A DNA stretch of 64,000 bases from an uncultured Clostridia bacterium (GTDB lineage Bacteria > Bacillota > Clostridia > TANB77 > CAG-508), in contig CAKPNI010000005.1 of the NCBI GenBank assembly GCA_934168355.1, positions 6,349-70,348 of the forward strand. Direction: 5' to 3'. A model generated the notes under the pieces. That model saw only the letters and a program-made list of their open reading frames with translations, did not search any database and was not told the origin of the DNA. The position numbers and the translations under genes are program-made. Positions 8,969-18,747 of the stretch are shown in pieces (the stretch's first letter is position 1; every line of letters begins with the position of its first letter).

Positions 8969-9002
8969 TATACATGTAAAAAATATGTAACAAAAATGTA
9001 AT
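8964..9002 (+). promoter_or_regulatory. Four-fold WalR-box-like array
   Basis: TGTAAT, TGTAAA, TGTAAC and TGTAAT at starts 8964, 8975, 8986 and 8997: four hexamers at an exact 11-bp period. The array begins inside the ychF stop codon and ends 21 bp before the -35 box of the next gene. Confidence 0.65.
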
Positions 9003-9022
9003 GAAAAAAAGCTCAAAAAGAT

Positions 9023-9051
9023 TTGACAGAAAAAGAAAAATGTTGTAAAAT
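9023..9051 (+). promoter_or_regulatory. Sigma-A promoter of the surface protein gene
   Basis: TTGACA, 17-bp spacer, TAAAAT. Confidence 0.8.
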
Positions 9052-9121
9052 AGAAAAAGAGTTAACGAATGATAATTTATATTATTATTTAATATATTAA
9101 TTATGTAAGGAGAGAAGAAAG

Positions 9122-9553
9122 ATGAAAAATGTAAAAATGTTTAAAAAATTAGTGATAGTAATGATGAGCTTAGTATTGGTTATGGTATGTGGTACAAGAG
9201 TATTTGCTGCAGATGATGATTCAGTATTTACAACAGTAGATGCTTCAAATAATACAACACAAACAACAGATAACAACACATCAACAAATGAAAGTACATT
9301 TTCAAATGTAACATCAAATAATACAGCAACAACTAATAATACAACTACAAGCAATAATTCATTAACAACAAATAATACAACAAGAAGTACTAGTACAAAC
9401 ACAAATAATTCTACATCAAATACAAATGTAACAACTACACTTGCTAAAACAGGATTATCAAATACAAGTGGAATAGTTGCTTTAATATTAGTAGTTTTTG
9501 GAATTTCTGCAATATATTCATTTAAAAAAGTTAATGATTATAAAAAATTATAA
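9122..9553 (+). CDS. Secreted Thr/Asn-rich surface protein with sortase-like C-terminal anchor
   Basis: 143 aa. An N-terminal signal peptide (hydrophobic core about residues 10-29, ending in VFAA) is followed by a low-complexity Thr/Asn/Ser region (about 35-100), then LAKTG, a hydrophobic stretch and the basic tail 'YSFKKVNDYKKL'. That is the layout of an LPXTG cell-wall sorting signal with Ala in place of Pro; whether a sortase uses it is not known from the window. WalR-like boxes and a consensus promoter precede it and a strong terminator follows, so it is a separate transcript. No catalytic domain is seen. Confidence 0.75.
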   Translation: MKNVKMFKKLVIVMMSLVLVMVCGTRVFAADDDSVFTTVDASNNTTQTTDNNTSTNESTFSNVTSNNTATTNNTTTSNNSLTTNNTTRSTSTNTNNSTSNTNVTTTLAKTGLSNTSGIVALILVVFGISAIYSFKKVNDYKKL

Positions 9554-9565
9554 AAAATGAGATAC

Positions 9566-9615
9566 AAAAATAGCAATAAAAAATTCAAATTTTATTGCTA
9601 TTTTTATTTTTTTTT
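9566..9615 (+). terminator. Rho-independent terminator
   Basis: Long stem AAAAATAGCAATAAAA / TTTTATTGCTATTTTT followed by a T-rich tract. Confidence 0.9.
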
Positions 9616-9653
9616 GCTATTATGTATAAAAACAAAAAAGAGAGGAAAAACAA

Positions 9654-10787
9654 ATGAATAAAAAATTTACAACAATTATTTTATCAATAATTTTAATTGT
9701 ACTTGTTTTTGGAAGTATATTATTTGGAAAAGCTATTTATGATGACATTGTAGGAGAAAACTTGAATAATACAATATATAAAGTTGGAAACATAGCAACA
9801 GAAGAACCTGAGCCAAATGGAAGTAGTACAATATCACAAGAGAATACTAATAAAATAACATCAGTATTAACAAGTGGAAATACGGCTAATAGTCAAAATA
9901 CTACAGCTAATAATTCGGAAAATACAATTAACAAATATTTTTATAGTCAATTGGTTGGAAATGAGAAGATAATATATGATAAAATATTAGAAAGTAAGGA
10001 AAATTTGAAACAAGGAAATTATAAAATTGAATTTGAAACAGATTTTAAAGATACTTTATCAAGCGAAGATGGAGGAGAAAAATTAGGACAAGATTATCAA
10101 ACTGCAATCGAAGCATTTATGCATGACAATCCTGAATTATTTTATATAGACGTAAACAAAATGTATTTAAATATTGAAACAACAACTAAATTTTTAAAAA
10201 CATCTTATAAAGTATATATAGATCCTGCAAAAGACCAAACATATTTTAATAGTGATTTTTCAGACAAATCTCAAGTAGAAATAGCTATAAATCAAATTGA
10301 AAGCGTAAAAAATGATATAATCGGAAATTTAAAGGGAAATGATTATGACAAAATAATGAAAATACATGATTATCTTGTAGACAATATAGAATATGATTCA
10401 ACATATAAAGCTAGAGGAACATATAGTATTTATGGTGCATTAATAGGAAAATCATGTGTATGTGAAGGATATGCAAAAGCATTAAAATATCTTGCGAATC
10501 AAGCTGGAATAATGTGTGAAATAATGCAAGGAACAGCTACAAATAGTGCAGGACAAAATGAAAGTCATGCATGGAATTGTGTCAAAATAGACGAGAAGTG
10601 GTATCAAATTGATACTACATGGGATGATCCAGTTTTTGTTGGAACAGGATATAAAGTAAATGTATACAAATATAAATACTTTTTAAGAGGAACAAATACT
10701 TTTGAAAAAGACCATATATTATCATATCAATTTTCAGATAATGGAAAAGTTTTTGAATATCCAACAATAAGTACGCGAGACTATTAA
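9654..10787 (+). CDS. Membrane-anchored transglutaminase-like protein
   Basis: 377 aa. An N-terminal transmembrane anchor (about residues 5-27) is followed by a Ser/Thr/Asn-rich linker (about 45-95) and a transglutaminase-like cysteine-protease fold. The likely catalytic triad is Cys in SCVCEGYA (about residue 270), His in ESHAWN and Asp in QIDTTWDD. The domain probably acts outside the cell on peptide bonds or cross-links, but its substrate is unknown. It lies 32 bp upstream of the V-ATPase operon, so it may be co-transcribed with it, though no functional link is evident. Confidence 0.85.
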   Translation: MNKKFTTIILSIILIVLVFGSILFGKAIYDDIVGENLNNTIYKVGNIATEEPEPNGSSTISQENTNKITSVLTSGNTANSQNTTANNSENTINKYFYSQLVGNEKIIYDKILESKENLKQGNYKIEFETDFKDTLSSEDGGEKLGQDYQTAIEAFMHDNPELFYIDVNKMYLNIETTTKFLKTSYKVYIDPAKDQTYFNSDFSDKSQVEIAINQIESVKNDIIGNLKGNDYDKIMKIHDYLVDNIEYDSTYKARGTYSIYGALIGKSCVCEGYAKALKYLANQAGIMCEIMQGTATNSAGQNESHAWNCVKIDEKWYQIDTTWDDPVFVGTGYKVNVYKYKYFLRGTNTFEKDHILSYQFSDNGKVFEYPTISTRDY

Positions 10788-10819
10788 AATGATAATTAAT
10801 AAAAGAAAGAAGAGATAAT

Positions 10820-11125
10820 ATGGAAAACATAATAAACAAAATTATTGAATTAGATGCTTCGGCAAAAAACAAAATACTAAAGATAAAAGAAAAAGAAGAT
10901 GATATAGAAACATATATAAGTGAACAAATTGAAAAAGAAAAAGAAGTGATTGATAGTAGGTTTTTGTTTAAAAAAAAGAAAATACAAGAAAAATATGACG
11001 AGATGTTTGAAAAAAGAAAAACAGAGATAGATAATGATAAAAATGAACAAATACAACAATTAAAAGCAAAATATGAAATAGAGAGGAAAAAAATTATAAA
11101 TAAAGTTATAGAAGAAATTATTTGA
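10820..11125 (+). CDS. ntpF: V-type ATP synthase peripheral-stalk subunit (G/H-like)
   Basis: 101 aa, almost entirely charged coiled coil (Lys/Glu-rich heptads across residues 15-95), the size and composition of the NtpF/G-type stalk subunit that pairs with subunit E in V/A-type ATPases. Sequence identity of such stalks is low, so the call rests on shape and on being the first gene of the operon. It is 13 bp before ntpC. Confidence 0.65.
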   Translation: MENIINKIIELDASAKNKILKIKEKEDDIETYISEQIEKEKEVIDSRFLFKKKKIQEKYDEMFEKRKTEIDNDKNEQIQQLKAKYEIERKKIINKVIEEII

Positions 11126-11138
11126 AAGAGGACAGAAA

Positions 11139-12143
11139 ATGAAAATTCCGGGAGTAAAATATCCAAATCTTAATGCGAAATTAAAGGGGATGTACTCAAA
11201 AAGAATTACTAAAATGGATTTGGAGGATTTAATAAAACAAAATAATTTGAAAAATGCAGTATTGCTATTAAAAGAAAAAAGTGATATATTTAAAAATGTT
11301 GATGAAGATATAGACAGATTACAAATAGAAAGTTTACTTGAAGAAAATCAAATAAAAGACATTATGAAAATAAAAAAGCTTTTAGGAAAAAACGATGCAG
11401 AGATGTTTGAAATGTTTTTGTTGCAATATGAAATAAAATGTGTAAAAAGCATTTTTAGAAAACTATTTTCAAATGATAAAACGGAAGATATAATAGTACA
11501 AAATGTAAAAAGATGGACAAATCTTTTGTTTAATGATATCAAAGGAATAGAAACTGTACAAAATTTTTATGAATTTTTTGAAGCAGTAAAGAGGATGAAA
11601 TACAATAAGATTCTAAAGAAATATCAAGAACAAGACAATATAAATGTTTTTGAAGTAGAAAACGAGATAGATAAATTATATTTTGAAACACTATATGATA
11701 CAGTAAAAAAACAATCAAATTTAGAAAAAATAATTGGTTCAAAAATAGATTTATTAAATGTCTTATGGATTTTTAGAATTGAAAAATATTATAAATTTAA
11801 TCCTTCACAAATAAAAGAAATTCTTATAAAAAGATACTATAAATTAAATCCAAATATAATCGAAGATATTATAAAAGCAAAAACGTTTGAAGAAGTAAAA
11901 GAAATAATGTCAAAAACAATATATAAATCTGCTTTTGTCGAGGAAGCAAGCTTGGAAGAAAATATAGATAAATATTTATATGAAGTAAACAAAAAAATAT
12001 TCCGAAATGATATGATGTCAATTGCTTATGTTTTTGCATATGTAAATATGATAGATTACGAAAATAATGATATAATAAACACTATTGAAGGCATAAGGTA
12101 CGATATGGATAAACAAGAAATCCTAAGAAGATTAGTTCAATAA
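11139..12143 (+). CDS. ntpC: V-type ATP synthase subunit C (d-type)
   Basis: 334 aa, helical, homologous to the C/d subunit that forms the socket between the central shaft and the membrane rotor. The start 'MKIPGVKYPNLNAKLKGMYSKRIT' region resembles family N-termini in which a short helix precedes the first funnel domain. Ribosome binding site AAAGAGGA. Placed between the stalk gene and ntpI with short spacing. Confidence 0.8.
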   Translation: MKIPGVKYPNLNAKLKGMYSKRITKMDLEDLIKQNNLKNAVLLLKEKSDIFKNVDEDIDRLQIESLLEENQIKDIMKIKKLLGKNDAEMFEMFLLQYEIKCVKSIFRKLFSNDKTEDIIVQNVKRWTNLLFNDIKGIETVQNFYEFFEAVKRMKYNKILKKYQEQDNINVFEVENEIDKLYFETLYDTVKKQSNLEKIIGSKIDLLNVLWIFRIEKYYKFNPSQIKEILIKRYYKLNPNIIEDIIKAKTFEEVKEIMSKTIYKSAFVEEASLEENIDKYLYEVNKKIFRNDMMSIAYVFAYVNMIDYENNDIINTIEGIRYDMDKQEILRRLVQ

Positions 12144-12155
12144 GGAGGAAAACAA

Positions 12156-14040
12156 ATGTCAATAGAGATGGTTAAACTTTTAGGAATTAAGGGTAACAGT
12201 AACAATTTAGATAGATTTTTGGCAAATGTATTATTTAATAGTGATATTCAAATAGAAGATGCAAAAAAAATTTATAACAAAGGATGGAAATTAGAATACT
12301 TTGAATATGATTACAAAATAAAAGAAGCACTAAAAAAATGTGAAAATTTATTAAAAAAGCTTGGAATACAATATAGTAAAGAAACTGATATGGTAATGCT
12401 TGAAAATAAAGTACAAGACATATCAAATAAAATAAATGATATTGAATTATATTATGATAAATGTGTAAAAATTATAGAAGATGGTAAAAAGGAGATACAA
12501 GAAAGTCTAGAAAAAATTCAAATAGCATCAAGGGTTGAAAATATTGATATAGATATGAAAAAGCTTTATGATTTACAATATATAAAGTTTAGGTATGGTA
12601 GTATTTCCAAAAAGAATTTAGATGAGATAAAACGTGAACTTGAGAATTTAAATATTATTTTATTTGAAGTAAAAGAAGAAGGAGATATTTCATGGATAAT
12701 CTATTTTACTACAACAGAATATGTAAGCGAAGTTGATGGAATATTTAATATTCAAAAATTTGAAAGGGAATTGCTACCAGATGATTTAATAAGTACACCT
12801 AAAGAATATATTAGAGGACTGAATGAACGTATAATCCAAAGAAAAAGAGATATTAAAAATGCAAAAGAACAAATTAATGATATAAAAAAAGAAGCAATGG
12901 TAAATGGTTTGAAAATTTATAGAGAACTTCAAACATATGACAAAATAAATACAATAAAAAAATATATAGTTCATGACCAAAATGGAAGTTTTTATGTAGT
13001 AGGGTGGGTACCAGAAGTCAGTTTAAAGAAAATGGAGAAAAAACTTGATGAAATTCCAGATATTGACTATGTTGTAAGAGATGGAGAGAACCCACCAACC
13101 AAACTTAAAAATAACAAGATAATAAAGCCATTCGAGGAACTAGTAAAAATGTATGGAATGCCAAGAATGGACGAGATAGACCCGACATGGTTTGTTGCGC
13201 TAACAACATTTATTATGTTTGGTTTCATGTTTGGAGATGTAGGACACCGGATTAGTATTTTTAATTTTAGGAATAATATTACTTCTTAAAAAGAAAAAAA
13301 CATATGGAGCAATTCTTTTTGCGGGAGGACTATCATCAACCATCTTTGGAGTTTTATATGGTAGTGTATTTGGAAAAGAGGATATTATAAATCCAATTTT
13401 AATTAGTCCGATGAATAATATAAACACAATGCTTATATATGGAATTGTTGTTGGAACGATTTTTATATTGATGGCAATGATTTTAAATATTATAAATGGA
13501 ATTAAAAATAAGGATATGAAAAAAATATTTTTAGATAAAAATGGAATTGCTGGTTTTGTGTTATATTCATTTGTATTGATGTGTGTAGCATATTACTTCT
13601 TAAAAGGAAAAATGCTTGTATCTATAAATGTTATTGTAGCAATAGCAGTGATACTTGTACTAGTTATAATGTTTAATGACCAAATTTCAAATTTTTTGGA
13701 GAAGAAAAAAGAAAAAGCTACAACTCCAATTGTTGAGAAAATATTTGAAATAATTGAAATGTTACTTTCATTTTTAAGTAACACAATATCATTCTTAAGA
13801 TTGGCAGCATTTGCTATAAACCACGCGGGACTTTGCATGGCAGTGTATTTATTAGCAGATATGTCAACAGGTGCAGGAAATATTTTGATTGCTGTACTTG
13901 GAAATGTTGTAGTCTTGGTTTTAGAGGGATTGATTGTTGGAATTCAAACTTTAAGACTTGAGTATTATGAATTGTTTAGTAGATTTTATGATGGAAGTGG
14001 AAAAGAGTATAAGTCCATTAGGGCACAATTAGAAGAATAA
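12156..14040 (+). CDS. ntpI: V-type ATP synthase subunit I (a-type), apparent +1 frameshift at CGG
   Basis: Membrane stator subunit that carries the ion half-channels. The zero frame runs 364 codons (N-terminal cytoplasmic coiled-coil domain and the start of the membrane domain, ending FGDVGH), then meets CGG at 13248-13250 and a stop 12 codons later. Skipping the C resumes at GGA and gives GLVFLILGIILLLKKKK and the rest of the membrane domain to TAA 14038-14040, for 627 aa in total, the normal length. GDVGHG is a conserved family motif, so the fusion point is certain. The second half contains the conserved 'SFLRLAAFAINHAGL' helix. Ribosome binding site AAGGAGGAAA. Confidence 0.92.
13248..13250 (+). 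other. CGG frameshift site 1 (ntpI)
   Basis: Context GGA CAC CGG ATT. Reading CAC, then dropping C and taking GGA TTA, restores the conserved GDVGHG motif. Zero-frame stop at 13287-13289. Confidence 0.9.
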
Positions 14041-14041
14041 A

Positions 14042-14117
14042 TTGGAATTTGTACCATTGGAACCGGGTCTTTTTGAAACATTTTTTAGAAAAGAGAACGA
14101 TACCAATCAGAAAAAAG
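14042..14117 (+). repeat. REP-like intergenic element, degenerate copy 4
   Basis: ACCATTGGAACCGGGTCTTTTT followed by a separated right part AGAACGATACCAAT. Lies between ntpI and ntpK, ending at the ntpK ribosome binding site. Confidence 0.6.
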
Positions 14118-14133
14118 TAGGAGGAATTTTAAA

Positions 14134-14601
14134 ATGTCAAAAAAAATATGTGTATTATTAATTATATTAACTATGGGAGTGTTATCTGTTACAACAGGGG
14201 TATATGCAGCATCAAAGGTTACAACTTCGAAAACAACCAAGTCTGTAGCAGCAGAAAAAACAAATACAGAGAATGAAGTTTCAGTAACAAGTATGCAAGC
14301 TACATCAAATGAGACATTGGCTTCAGATTCAGCTGAAAATGTTACAGCTCAGGAAAATGAAACTACTGATGGAACAACATCATCAAATTCATCTGGACTT
14401 GGATTAATAGCAGCAGCTTTAGCAATAGGTTTATCTGCAATTGGTTCTGGTATAGCAGTTGCAGTTGTTGCATCAAGTGCAGTTGGGGCAATAAGTGAAA
14501 ATCCAAGCTTATTAGGTAAAACAGTTATATTTGCAGGTCTTGCTGAAGGTATAGCTATTTATGGTTTGATTATTGCTATTATGATTATAAGTAAAGTTTA
14601 A
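14134..14601 (+). CDS. ntpK: V-type ATP synthase subunit K (c-ring), with signal peptide and single hairpin
   Basis: 155 aa. Residues 1-27 look like a cleavable signal peptide ending VYAA, followed by a Ser/Thr/Glu-rich stretch (about 28-85) and only one c-type hairpin (about 88-155). The ion-binding Glu is Glu138 in AGLAEGIAIYG. Classical bacterial NtpK is about 156-160 aa with two fused hairpins and one active Glu; here the same length is made of leader plus one 8-kDa-type hairpin. The ring would therefore carry one ion site per hairpin, which changes the ion/ATP ratio (inference). Ribosome binding site GGAGGAATTTT. Confidence 0.88.
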   Translation: MSKKICVLLIILTMGVLSVTTGVYAASKVTTSKTTKSVAAEKTNTENEVSVTSMQATSNETLASDSAENVTAQENETTDGTTSSNSSGLGLIAAALAIGLSAIGSGIAVAVVASSAVGAISENPSLLGKTVIFAGLAEGIAIYGLIIAIMIISKV

Positions 14602-14604
14602 TTT

Positions 14605-14698
14605 TGTCCGTTTGGGACCGGTTCTTTTGTGAACATGTTCGTTTGGGACCGGTTCTTAAAAGAACATGTTCGCAAAAGAACCGGTCCAAAAAGAACAA
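14605..14698 (+). repeat. REP-like intergenic element, copy 5 (large palindrome)
   Basis: GTTCGTTTGGGACCGGTTCTT / AAAGAACCGGTCC arms; GTTTGGGACCGGTTCTT occurs twice, and GAACATGTTC separates the units. Ends at the ribosome binding site AAAAAGGAGAG of ntpG and gives that gene a spurious 16-codon extension. Confidence 0.8.
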
Positions 14699-14713
14699 AA
14701 AGGAGAGTTTTCA

Positions 14714-14947
14714 ATGAAAATTTATTGCATAACAGAAAATAATGACCTAGAGGTTGGTCTAAAACTTGCCGGATGTGATGGAATTACATTGCAAGAAAAT
14801 GACAATATAGAAGAAAAAATAGATGAAGTGGTAAAAAATAAAGAAATAGGAATACTTGTTGTAAGCAATGAAATTTATAAAAAATCAAAAGAAAAAATAG
14901 ATGATATAAGAATAAATAAAAAATTACCACTTATAACAATCATATAG
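14714..14947 (+). CDS. ntpG: V-type ATP synthase subunit F
   Basis: 77 aa. Central-shaft regulatory subunit that associates with subunit D. The pattern 'KIYCITENNDLEVGLKLAG' at the start and 'IGILVVSNEIYKK' in the middle is typical. It is shorter than the usual ~100 aa because it stops at 'PLITII', just where homologues continue for another helix. Start ATG 14714 was chosen after AAGGAGAG; upstream in-frame codons are repeat sequence. Confidence 0.82.
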   Translation: MKIYCITENNDLEVGLKLAGCDGITLQENDNIEEKIDEVVKNKEIGILVVSNEIYKKSKEKIDDIRINKKLPLITII

Positions 14948-14971
14948 CAATATAGCAATGGAGGAAAGAAA

Positions 14972-15536
14972 ATGGATGTAAATGAAAAATTACAACAATT
15001 CGGACAGAGTTTAGAGGAAATATCAAATAAAGAGTATAAGCAAATTGAACAAGAAGTTGATAATGAAATAAAAACAGGAATTGAGGAAGAAGTTAAGGAA
15101 TATGAAAATAAAAAACAGGCAAATTTTGATAAGACTTCTCAAAGAATAGAAAAAGATTTTAATAAAAAAGTCTATAATTATGAAATTCAATGTAAAAAAG
15201 AAATTATTGACGAGCAAAGAAAATTAAAAGAAAATCTAAAAAATGAGATTAGAAATAAGCTTGCCAAATTTGTGGAGAAAGACGAATACAAAGATATTTT
15301 AATAAAAAGTATAGATGAACGGATTAACAAAAATTGACGACAAAACAGATACTTATATTGGTTTAACTAAATCTGACATTGAAAGATATTCGGAATTTCT
15401 AATTTCAAAATATAGCTTGCAATTAAAAGAAATAGATAGCAAATATATAGGTGGATGTATTTTGGAAAATGAACTTCAGGGAATTGTTATAGATAATACT
15501 TTATTAAACAAAATTGATGAAAAATTGAAAGGATAA
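14972..15536 (+). CDS. ntpE: V-type ATP synthase subunit E, apparent +1 frameshift at CGG
   Basis: Peripheral-stalk subunit. The zero frame encodes 116 codons of coiled coil, then CGG at 15320-15322 and a TGA four codons later. Dropping the C continues as GLTKIDDKTDTYIGL through the C-terminal globular head, with the conserved 'GGCILENE' and 'DNTLLNKI' segments, to TAA at 15534-15536. The total is 187 aa, the normal family length. An alternative repair, one A fewer in the run 15329-15333, would also join the frames a few codons later. The CGG position matches the four other sites, so I prefer that. Ribosome binding site GGAGGAAAG. Confidence 0.9.
15320..15322 (+). other. CGG frameshift site 2 (ntpE)
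   Basis: Context GAT GAA CGG ATT. Dropping C gives GAA GGA TTA ACA and joins the two halves of subunit E. Zero-frame stop TGA at 15335-15337. Confidence 0.82.
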
Positions 15537-15541
15537 AACAA

Positions 15542-17320
15542 ATGCAAAAAAAGTATATAATTTCAATTAATGGACCAGTTATAAAAGCTAAAGGCGATGG
15601 AGACTTTGCGATGCATGATATTGTTCATATATCAGATGAGAAAATTCTAGGAGAAGTTATAAAACTTACAGGAGATATTGCTACAATTCAGGTATATGAG
15701 GGAACGACAGGATTAAAAATTGGGCAAGATGTAATTGGAGCAGACGAGCCTTTGACTTTAGTTTTAGGTCCTGGAATAATAAGTAATATATTTGATGGAA
15801 TTGAAAGACCTCTTAAGTCTTTACAAGATGAATATGGAGATTTTATAAAAAGAGGTGCTTCAAATATTGGTGTTGATACCGAAAAAAAGTGGCATTTTGT
15901 ACCAAAACTTCAAGTAGGAGATACTGTAACTCTTAATTCTATAATAGGTGAAGTAAAAGAAACAGAGCTTATTACAAATAAAATAATGAATAAATTTGAT
16001 TGCAATGCGAAAATTATAGAAATTGCTGAAGAGGGAGATTATACTGTACTTGAAACAATTGCCAAAATAGAAACAATGGAAGAAGAAAGTCAAGTATTAG
16101 AACTTAATATGGTTCAAAAATGGCCAGTTAGAAAGCCAAGACCATATAAAAATAGACTTACAATATCTACTCCATTAATTACAGGACAAAGGGTAATAGA
16201 TACTTTGTTTCCGATTGCAAAAGGTGGAACAGCAATGATACCGGGTGGTTTTGGCACCGGAAAAACAGTAACACAGCATCAATTAGCTAAATGGTCAAAT
16301 GCAGATATAATTGTATATATAGGATGCGGAGAACGTGGAAATGAAATGACAGAAGTTTTGGAGGATTTTCCAAAATTAAAAGATCCTAAGTCTGGTAGGC
16401 CCTTAATGGATAGAACGGTTTTAATTGCAAATACATCAAATATGCCAGTTGCAGCAAGGGAAACATCTATTTATACAGGAATTACAATAGCAGAATATTA
16501 CAGAGACATGGGATATGATGTAGCAATAATGGCAGATTCAACATCAAGATGGGCAGAGGCACTTCGTGAGATATCGGGAAGACTTGAAGAAATGCCAGCA
16601 GAAGAAGGATTTCCGTCATATTTGCCATCAAGGTTATCAGAATTTTATGGAAGAGCAGGAATGGTTGAAACTTTAAATGGAAACACAGGTTCTGTAACAA
16701 TTATAGGTGCTGTATCTCCACAAGGTTCGGACTTTTCAGAACCTGTTACGCAAAATACAAAAAGATTTGTCCATGTATTTTGGGGGTTAAACAGAACTCT
16801 AGCATATTCAAGACATTATCCTGCAATAGATTGGAATATAAGTTACAGTGAATATGTAGATAACTTATCAGATTGGTATGATGATAATGTGGATAGTGAA
16901 TTTTTAGAGTATAGAACAAGAATTGTTAAAATATTGGAAAAAGAAAATGAGCTTCTTGAAATTGCAAGAGTTGTAGGTCAAGATGTTTTGTCTGATGATA
17001 AAAAGCTTTTGCTAGAGATTGCAAGTAGTATAAGAATTGGATTTTTACAACAAAATTCTTTTAATGATATTGATACTTCTGTACCAATTGAAAAACAATT
17101 TAAGATGATGGAAACTATTATTTTGATTTATGATAGAGCTTTAAAACTTATTAATAAAGGAATTCCAATTTCTGAAATTAAGAAGACAGGGCTTTTTGAG
17201 GAATACAATGAACTTAAGTATAATGTTAGAAATGATGAAATTGGTAAGATTGATGAGTTTGATGTTAGGATTAAAAATAGATTGAAGAAGTTGGAAGATG
17301 AATATAGAGAGCATATTTAA
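15542..17320 (+). CDS. ntpA: V-type ATP synthase catalytic subunit A
   Basis: 592 aa, full length. Catalytic nucleotide-binding subunit of the V1 head. The P-loop GGFGTGKT is at about residues 235-242, preceded by the non-homologous insertion typical of A subunits (about 110-190). Catalytic Glu is in CGERGNE and the Walker B region is '[19 protein letters not shown]'. Start ATG 15542 lies 5 bp after ntpE with GAAAGGA upstream. Confidence 0.97.
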   Translation: MQKKYIISINGPVIKAKGDGDFAMHDIVHISDEKILGEVIKLTGDIATIQVYEGTTGLKIGQDVIGADEPLTLVLGPGIISNIFDGIERPLKSLQDEYGDFIKRGASNIGVDTEKKWHFVPKLQVGDTVTLNSIIGEVKETELITNKIMNKFDCNAKIIEIAEEGDYTVLETIAKIETMEEESQVLELNMVQKWPVRKPRPYKNRLTISTPLITGQRVIDTLFPIAKGGTAMIPGGFGTGKTVTQHQLAKWSNADIIVYIGCGERGNEMTEVLEDFPKLKDPKSGRPLMDRTVLIANTSNMPVAARETSIYTGITIAEYYRDMGYDVAIMADSTSRWAEALREISGRLEEMPAEEGFPSYLPSRLSEFYGRAGMVETLNGNTGSVTIIGAVSPQGSDFSEPVTQNTKRFVHVFWGLNRTLAYSRHYPAIDWNISYSEYVDNLSDWYDDNVDSEFLEYRTRIVKILEKENELLEIARVVGQDVLSDDKKLLLEIASSIRIGFLQQNSFNDIDTSVPIEKQFKMMETIILIYDRALKLINKGIPISEIKKTGLFEEYNELKYNVRNDEIGKIDEFDVRIKNRLKKLEDEYREHI

Positions 17321-17321
17321 T

Positions 17322-17414
17322 TCTGGCTCGCAAAGGAACTTTTTTCGTGAAAAGAAACGGTCCCAATGGAAAAAGAAACGATTTTTTCGCGAAAAGAAAC
17401 GGTCCCGATGAAAA
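17322..17414 (+). repeat. REP-like intergenic element, copy 6 (two right halves)
   Basis: Two tandem copies of TTTTTTCGYGAAAAGAAACGGTCCC (17339-17366 and 17382-17406) preceded by GGCTCGCAAAGGAAC. It separates ntpA from ntpB inside the operon. Confidence 0.75.
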
Positions 17415-17429
17415 AAAGAGGTGAAAAAC

Positions 17430-18743
17430 TTGAAAATAAAATATTTAGGTCTACAAGAAATAAATGGACCACTTGTATTTATAAAAACACCCAAAGATGT
17501 ATCATTTGAAGAGCAGGTAGAAATAACTTTAAAAAATGGAGAAAAAAGAATAGGAAATGTTTTGCGCTTAGATGACGACATAACGACAATACAAGTATAT
17601 AAAGGAACAAATGAAATTAATATAAAAGATGTTCAAACAGAATTTATGGGTGAACCATTAAAAATAAAACTATCACCACTAATGCTAGGAAGAGTATTTG
17701 ATGGTGCAGGAAAGCCAATTGATGGATTAGGAGATATTGAGACAAATATTTCAAGAGACATAAATTCAAACCCAATAAATCCAATTGCAAGGAAATATCC
17801 TCGTAATTATATTCATACAGGAATATCAACAATTGATGGATTAATCACATTAATAAGAGGACAAAAAATACCGATTTTCTCTGGAAGTGGATTAAATCAT
17901 AATGAGCTTGCAGAAAGAATAATAAGACAATCAAACATAACAGATGGAGGAAAATTTGCAATTGTATTTGGCCTTATGGGAGCCGAATTTGAAACAGCTG
18001 AATTTTTTAGAAAAAGTTTTGAGGAAAACGGAGTACTTTCAAAAGTTGTAATGTTTCAGAATTTGTCTAATGATGCATCAGTAGAAAGGATACTTACTCC
18101 AAAAGTTGCACTAACATGTGCTGAATATTTAGCATTTGATTTAGGATACCAAGTATTAGTTGTATTAACAGATATGACAGCATATGCAGAAGCTTTAAGA
18201 GAGGTATCGACTTTAAAAGGAGAAATTCCAAGCAGAAAAGGATATCCGGGATATCTGTATAGTGATTTAGCATCAATTTATGAAAGAGCAGGAATGATTG
18301 AAGGAAGAGTTGGATCAATAACTCAAATTCCAATACTTACAATGCCAAATGATGATATATCTCACCCAATACCTGATTTAACAGGATATATAACAGAAGG
18401 GCAAATTGTTTTGGGAAGAGATTTGTATCAAAAAGGAATAAATCCACCAATTGATATTTTACAGTCGCTTTCAAGACTTATGAAAGATGGAATTGGAAAA
18501 GGTTATACAAGAGAGGACCATTCTAAACTTGCAGATAAAATTTTTGCAGCATACTCTAAGGTTCAGGATGTAAGGGCTCTGGCAACTGTTCTTGGAGAGG
18601 CGGATTTGACTGAAGAAGATAAGAAGTATTTGAAGTTTGGAAATGAGTTTGAAGATAGGTTTATTAATCAGGATAGTAGCGATAATCGTTCTATGGATGA
18701 TACTTTGAATTTGATGGAAGAACTTTTGAAGATATTGGAGTGA
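17430..18743 (+). CDS. ntpB: V-type ATP synthase subunit B
   Basis: 437 aa from TTG 17430. Non-catalytic nucleotide-binding subunit of the V1 head. The P-loop position carries the degenerate '[12 protein letters not shown]' typical of B subunits, and the conserved '[15 protein letters not shown]' and '[18 protein letters not shown]' segments are present. An in-frame GTG at 17421 is part of the ribosome binding site AAGAGGTG, so TTG 17430 is the better start. It ends 4 bp before ntpD. Confidence 0.95.
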   Translation: MKIKYLGLQEINGPLVFIKTPKDVSFEEQVEITLKNGEKRIGNVLRLDDDITTIQVYKGTNEINIKDVQTEFMGEPLKIKLSPLMLGRVFDGAGKPIDGLGDIETNISRDINSNPINPIARKYPRNYIHTGISTIDGLITLIRGQKIPIFSGSGLNHNELAERIIRQSNITDGGKFAIVFGLMGAEFETAEFFRKSFEENGVLSKVVMFQNLSNDASVERILTPKVALTCAEYLAFDLGYQVLVVLTDMTAYAEALREVSTLKGEIPSRKGYPGYLYSDLASIYERAGMIEGRVGSITQIPILTMPNDDISHPIPDLTGYITEGQIVLGRDLYQKGINPPIDILQSLSRLMKDGIGKGYTREDHSKLADKIFAAYSKVQDVRALATVLGEADLTEEDKKYLKFGNEFEDRFINQDSSDNRSMDDTLNLMEELLKILE

Positions 18744-18747
18744 GCTA

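Noticed and set aside
13248..13250. CGG reassigned to another amino acid
   Set aside because: At the five sites the zero frame runs into a stop 2-14 codons later, so a new meaning for a three-base codon cannot restore the proteins; only a +1 shift does.
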